Shown: positions 59,883 through 64,000 of the stretch, piece by piece | How the letters are laid out: each line of letters starts with the position of its first letter | How positions within the stretch are numbered: position 1 is the first letter of the stretch | Assembly (NCBI RefSeq): GCF_013240295.1 | Contig: NZ_JABETK010000001.1 | Coordinates: 2,170,001-2,234,000 of the forward strand | DNA length: 64,000 nt | DNA from: Neoaquamicrobium sediminum | GTDB taxonomy: Bacteria > Pseudomonadota > Alphaproteobacteria > Rhizobiales > Rhizobiaceae | Direction of reading: 5' to 3' | Program-made: the position numbers and the translations under genes | The notes under the pieces: generated by a model | What the model was told of the DNA's origin: nothing | The model's input: only the letters and a program-made list of their open reading frames with translations | The model's database searches: none

Positions 59883-60743
59883 ATGGAGACTGTGAGGGTT
59901 GCAGCGTTGCAGATGCGCTCGGGCATGGACCCGGCGCGCAATGCCGCGGATTTCGAGGCGCTTGTGCGCGAGGCGGCTGGCAAGGGCGCGGTCTATGTGC
60001 AGTCGCCGGAGATGACCGGCGCGCTAGTGCGCGACCGGGCAGCGCTGGAGGTGCTGCTAAAACCCGAGGCCGACGACATCATCGCACGCAAGGCCGCGGC
60101 ACTGGCTGGCGAACTCGGTATTTTCGTCCATGTCGGCTCGACCGCGATAGCACGGCCGGACGGCAAGGTCGCCAATCGGGGCTTCGTCTTCGGGCCGGAT
60201 GGCTCGAAGCTCGCCACCTATGACAAGATCCACATGTTCGACGTCGACCTCGACAATGGCGAAAGCTGGCGCGAGTCGGCCACCTACGAGCCGGGTAAGG
60301 TCAGCACCGTTGTCGACCTGCCCTTCGGCCGGCTCGGCATGGCGGTGTGCTACGATCTGCGCTTTCCGCAGCTTTTCCGCGCCCAGGCACTGGAAGGCGC
60401 GCAAATCCTCACCGTGCCGGCCGCCTTCACGCGACAGACGGGCGAGGCGCACTGGCATGTGCTGCAGCGGGCGCGGGCGATCGAGAACGGCGCGTTCGTC
60501 ATCGCCGCCGCGCAGGGCGGCGTTCACGAGGATGGCCGCGAGACCTATGGCCACTCGCTCATCGTCGATCCGTGGGGCCGCGTGCTTGCCGAGGCCGATC
60601 ATGACGAGCCCGCCGTGGTGATTGCCGATCTCGACATCGCGGCGTCCGCCGCGGCGCGCGCCAAGGTGCCCAATCTCAAGAACGGGCGCGAGTTCCGCGT
60701 CGAGGCATCGGGTGCGCAGACGCAGCAGAGGCAGGCGTCATGA
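59883..60743 (+). CDS. Carbon-nitrogen hydrolase (Nit1-like)
   Basis: 286 residues. Nitrilase fold with catalytic Glu (QSPEMTGAL), Lys (TYDKIHMFDVD) and Cys (MAVCYDLRFPQLF). Closest in form to Nit1/deaminated-glutathione amidase, which fits the neighbouring glutaredoxin. Ends with ATGA into the DUF1178 gene. Confidence 0.88.
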   Translation: METVRVAALQMRSGMDPARNAADFEALVREAAGKGAVYVQSPEMTGALVRDRAALEVLLKPEADDIIARKAAALAGELGIFVHVGSTAIARPDGKVANRGFVFGPDGSKLATYDKIHMFDVDLDNGESWRESATYEPGKVSTVVDLPFGRLGMAVCYDLRFPQLFRAQALEGAQILTVPAAFTRQTGEAHWHVLQRARAIENGAFVIAAAQGGVHEDGRETYGHSLIVDPWGRVLAEADHDEPAVVIADLDIAASAAARAKVPNLKNGREFRVEASGAQTQQRQAS

Positions 60744-61165
60744 TCCGCTTCCAGCTCTGCTGCGACGCCGATCACGAATTCGATGGCTGGTTCCGCAACG
60801 GCGACGATTTCGACGTCCAGAAGAAGCGCGGGCTCGTGTCCTGTCCGGTTTGCCACTCGGCCAAGGTCGAGAAAATGCTGATGGCGCCTGCCGTCTCGAC
60901 CGGCCGCAAGAAGGAAACCATGGCGCTTGCCATGGGCGAGCAGCAGCGCAAGGCGATCGCGCAGCTCAAAGCGCTGGCCGAGAAGGTGCGCGAGAACGCC
61001 GATTATGTGGGCGACAAGTTCGCCGAGGAGGCCCGCAAGATCCATTTCGGCGAGACCGAGGCGCGCGGCATCTATGGCGAAGCGACGCCGGACGAAGCGC
61101 GCGAGCTGGTCGAGGATGGCGTAGAGTTTATGCCGATCCCGGTGTTCCCGGACGACCAGAACTAG
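60740..61165 (+). CDS. DUF1178 protein
   Basis: 141 residues. MIRFQLCCDADHEFDGWFRN and VSCPVCHSAKVEKMLMAP with two Cys pairs for zinc. Conserved alphaproteobacterial family next to nitrilase and grxC; function unknown. Confidence 0.9.
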   Translation: MIRFQLCCDADHEFDGWFRNGDDFDVQKKRGLVSCPVCHSAKVEKMLMAPAVSTGRKKETMALAMGEQQRKAIAQLKALAEKVRENADYVGDKFAEEARKIHFGETEARGIYGEATPDEARELVEDGVEFMPIPVFPDDQN

Positions 61166-61177
61166 AGTGCAGCGACC

Positions 61178-61927
61178 CTACTGCGCCGTCTTCTCGGCTA
61201 GCACCATGTAGTTGACGTCCATGTCCTTCGAGCGCTGCCAGCGGTCGGAGAGGGGGTTGTAGGTCACGCCGGTGCGGTCGATCACCCCCATGCCGGCGGC
61301 GGTCAGCGCGCGTTCCAGCTCTTCCGGCCGCACCAGCTTGCCATATTGGTGGGTGCCGCGCGGCAGCCAGCGCAGCACGTATTCCGCGCCGACGATGGCC
61401 AGCCCCAGCGCCTTGAGCGTGCGGTTGATGGTGGCCACGAACATGATGCCGCCCGGCTTGACGAGATCGGCGCATTTGTCGACGAAAAAGTCGACGTCGG
61501 TGACGTGCTCGACCACTTCCATGTTGAGCACGACGTCGAACTGCTCGCCGGCATCCGCCAGAGCCTCGGCTGTGGTGGCACGATAGTCGATCGTCACGCC
61601 GCTTTCGGCCGCGTGCAGCTTCGCAACCTCGATATTGGTTTCCGACGCGTCCGCGCCGACTACCTCGGCCCCCAGCCGCGCCATCGGCTCGCACAGGAGC
61701 CCGCCGCCGCAACCGATGTCGAGGATGCGAAGGCCGCTGAAGGGCTTTGCGGCGCGGGGATCGCGGCCAAATCTGGTCGCCACATGATCGCGGATATAGG
61801 CGAGGCGGACGGGATTGAACTTGTGCAGCGGACGGAACTTGCCGTTGGGGTTCCACCATTCCTGCGCAAGCGCGGAGAAGCGCTCCACTTCGGCGGAATC
61901 AATGGTCGTTCGTCGGGCTTCTGGCAT
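61178..61927 (-). CDS. ubiG: Ubiquinone biosynthesis O-methyltransferase
   Basis: 249 residues. [23 protein letters not shown] motif [26 protein letters not shown] and a [14 protein letters not shown] segment. Methylates the O-5 and O-6 positions of the ubiquinone ring. In rhizobia it is usually divergent from lysC; here an ABC transporter lies between them. Confidence 0.95.
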   Translation of the reverse strand: MPEARRTTIDSAEVERFSALAQEWWNPNGKFRPLHKFNPVRLAYIRDHVATRFGRDPRAAKPFSGLRILDIGCGGGLLCEPMARLGAEVVGADASETNIEVAKLHAAESGVTIDYRATTAEALADAGEQFDVVLNMEVVEHVTDVDFFVDKCADLVKPGGIMFVATINRTLKALGLAIVGAEYVLRWLPRGTHQYGKLVRPEELERALTAAGMGVIDRTGVTYNPLSDRWQRSKDMDVNYMVLAEKTAQ

Positions 61928-62125
61928 CGGTTGGTCTCCCTCTCGAGGCAATCAAGTCGGGCGCAAGGGCCAGAATGTCAAGCCGCGATGACGTCACGCA
62001 GGGGCTCCCGCCATATCCATGGCGGTTCATGTCAGTAGGGTGGCCGGGGCGTGCGGCGAAGGATTGCGCTCGCGCGGTACGAACCTATATGCGCAGTTCC
62101 CGCCTGCCTTATTTGAGGCTTTTTC

Positions 62126-63048
<923 letters not shown>

Positions 63049-63052
<4 letters not shown>

Positions 63053-63810
63053 ACCTGCACGCCGTCAAGTCGATCTACATGTTCGAGATGGCGCGGACGT
63101 TCCGCACCGTCATGCAGTCGATCATCTCTCCGGTCATCTCGACCTCGCTCTATTTCGTCGTGTTCGGGGCGGCCATCGGCTCGCGCATCGAGCAGATCGG
63201 CGGCGTCAGCTACGGCGCCTTCATCGTGCCCGGCCTCATCATGATGTCGCTGCTGACGCTGTCGATCTCCAACGCGTCCTTCGGCATCTATTTCCCGAAA
63301 TTCACCGGCACCATCTACGAGGTGCTGTCGGCGCCGATCTCTTATGGCGAGATCGTGCTCGCCTATGTGGGGGCGGCGGCTACCAAGTCGATCATGATCG
63401 GGCTGGTGATCCTGGCCACCGCCGCGTTCTTTGTCGATCTGCGCATCGAACATCCGTTCATGATGCTGCTTTTCCTGGTGCTGACGGCCGTCACCTTCTC
63501 GCTGTTCGGTTTCATCATCGGCATCTGGGCCGACGGGTTCGAGAAGCTGCAGATCGTGCCGCTGCTGATCGTCATGCCGCTCGCTTTCCTTGGCGGCACC
63601 TTCTATTCGATCGACATGCTGCCGCCCGTCTGGCAGACGATTTCGCTCGGCAATCCGGTGGTCTATCTCGTCAGCGGCTTCCGCTGGAGCTTCATCGGCA
63701 CGTCGGACGTCAATATCGGCATCAGCCTGGCGATGACGCTGTTCTTCCTCGTCGCATGCCTCGCGATCGTCGCGTGGATATTCCGGACCGGATACAAGCT
63801 GAAGACCTGA
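63049..63810 (+). CDS. ABC-2 transporter permease
   Basis: 253 residues with six membrane segments; ABC-2 type (PF01061), including [20 protein letters not shown] and [20 protein letters not shown]. Forms the membrane part of the exporter with the preceding ATPase. Confidence 0.92.
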
Positions 63811-63819
63811 TCGGCCGCC

Positions 63820-63837
63820 GCCGCTCCAAGGGGCGGC
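63820..63837 (+). terminator. Hairpin after the ABC operon
   Basis: GCCGCTCC pairs with GGGGCGGC (one G-T pair) over a very short loop. No clear T-run. A weak terminator; 63811-63967 has no gene. Confidence 0.35.
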
Positions 63838-63967
63838 ATGTCCTTGCGCGGCAACCCGCTTTTCGCTATGGAACGCGCGCACTTCCAGCCCTTCGTTTCC
63901 GGGGCTCTCATCTTGACGGCGAGGGGCATTGCCGCCCCGCGTCACTTCGCAGGGACTGATCGCTTCC

Positions 63968-64000
63968 ATGGCGCGCATCGTGATGAAATTCGGCGGGACT
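63968..64000 (+). CDS. lysC: Aspartate kinase, 5' end only
   Basis: Eleven codons are visible: MARIVMKFGGT, the first beta strand and KFGG ATP-binding motif of aspartokinase. The gene runs out of the window. Position close to ubiG agrees with rhizobial order. Confidence 0.85.
   Translation, partial: MARIVMKFGGT

Overview
The window joins two different pieces of an alphaproteobacterial genome. From base 1 to about 40,013 it is a prophage or phage-like element. From there to base 64,000 it is ordinary chromosome of a Rhizobiales bacterium, most likely a Phyllobacteriaceae member (Mesorhizobium, Nitratireductor or Aquamicrobium relatives). The host call rests on secA, a parvulin PPIase, argJ, a Nudix gene, comF, grxC, a nitrilase and a DUF1178 gene lying in an order typical of that group, with ubiG close to lysC, and on CcrM-era regulators (GapR, GcrA-like) in the phage. 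The left end of the element lies outside the window. The right end is marked by a fragment of a tRNA 3' end (39991-40013), which looks like an attachment core. No integrase, terminase, portal or capsid gene is visible here.

Phage layout. 1-8.2 kb (+ strand) holds tail-tip and lysis genes: three beta-propeller proteins, a protein built of FPxFxxxG repeats, an N-acetylmuramidase endolysin and an overlapping spanin pair. 8.2-27.8 kb (- strand) holds about 45 small early genes, many joined by 1-4 base overlaps. Among them are a DNA methyltransferase, a GapR homologue, a DUF3310 protein, a ParB-like protein, a DUF2786 protein, a DUF1643 protein, an acyl carrier protein, a GcrA-like regulator, a second methyltransferase and a DUF3560 protein. 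27.9-28.55 kb is an intergenic region with two families of short repeats and an AT-rich core, the best candidate replication origin. 28.5-39.1 kb holds a possible HEPN gene, a primase-polymerase/helicase (-), and a + strand replication module: DUF2800 nuclease, DUF2815 ssDNA-binding-type protein with a long Arg/Ser/Asp repeat tail, family B DNA polymerase, VRR-NUC nuclease and SNF2-type helicase. A helix-turn-helix repressor lies next to the tRNA fragment.

Two dispersed DNA motifs tie the phage region together and are the main discovery candidates. One, TTTC(A/C)AC-N13-GACCA, usually containing a TCAAC-N5-GTTGA dyad, sits at the head of almost every transcription block. The other, a 13-mer around AACTWAGTT, occurs at least nine times between 3.4 and 39.1 kb, inside genes, at stop codons and upstream of starts, and I saw none in the host part. 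This resembles an immunity system with a repressor acting at many sites, as in mycobacteriophage L5.

Chromosomal layout. 40.1-49.5 kb: an acyl-CoA synthetase, a CelD-type acetyltransferase with a polysaccharide flippase, an SDR, a PaiB-like protein, a C5-epimerase-like secreted protein, and a GST/ArsR/AHSA1 operon with two palindromic operators. 49.6-57.1 kb: secA, a divergent PPIase, a TetR gene with its promoter/operator and a small membrane protein, argJ, an acetyltransferase and a mutT-type gene. 57.2-64 kb: a membrane protein, a Flp pilin, a methyltransferase, comF-grxC-nitrilase-DUF1178, ubiG, an ABC-2 transporter and the start of lysC.

Caution on quality: about a dozen genes, in both phage and host, are broken by a single-base indel. 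Five of these breaks lie in runs of exactly five G or C where six would restore the frame. This points to sequencing or assembly error more than to gene decay, so I annotate these as whole genes.
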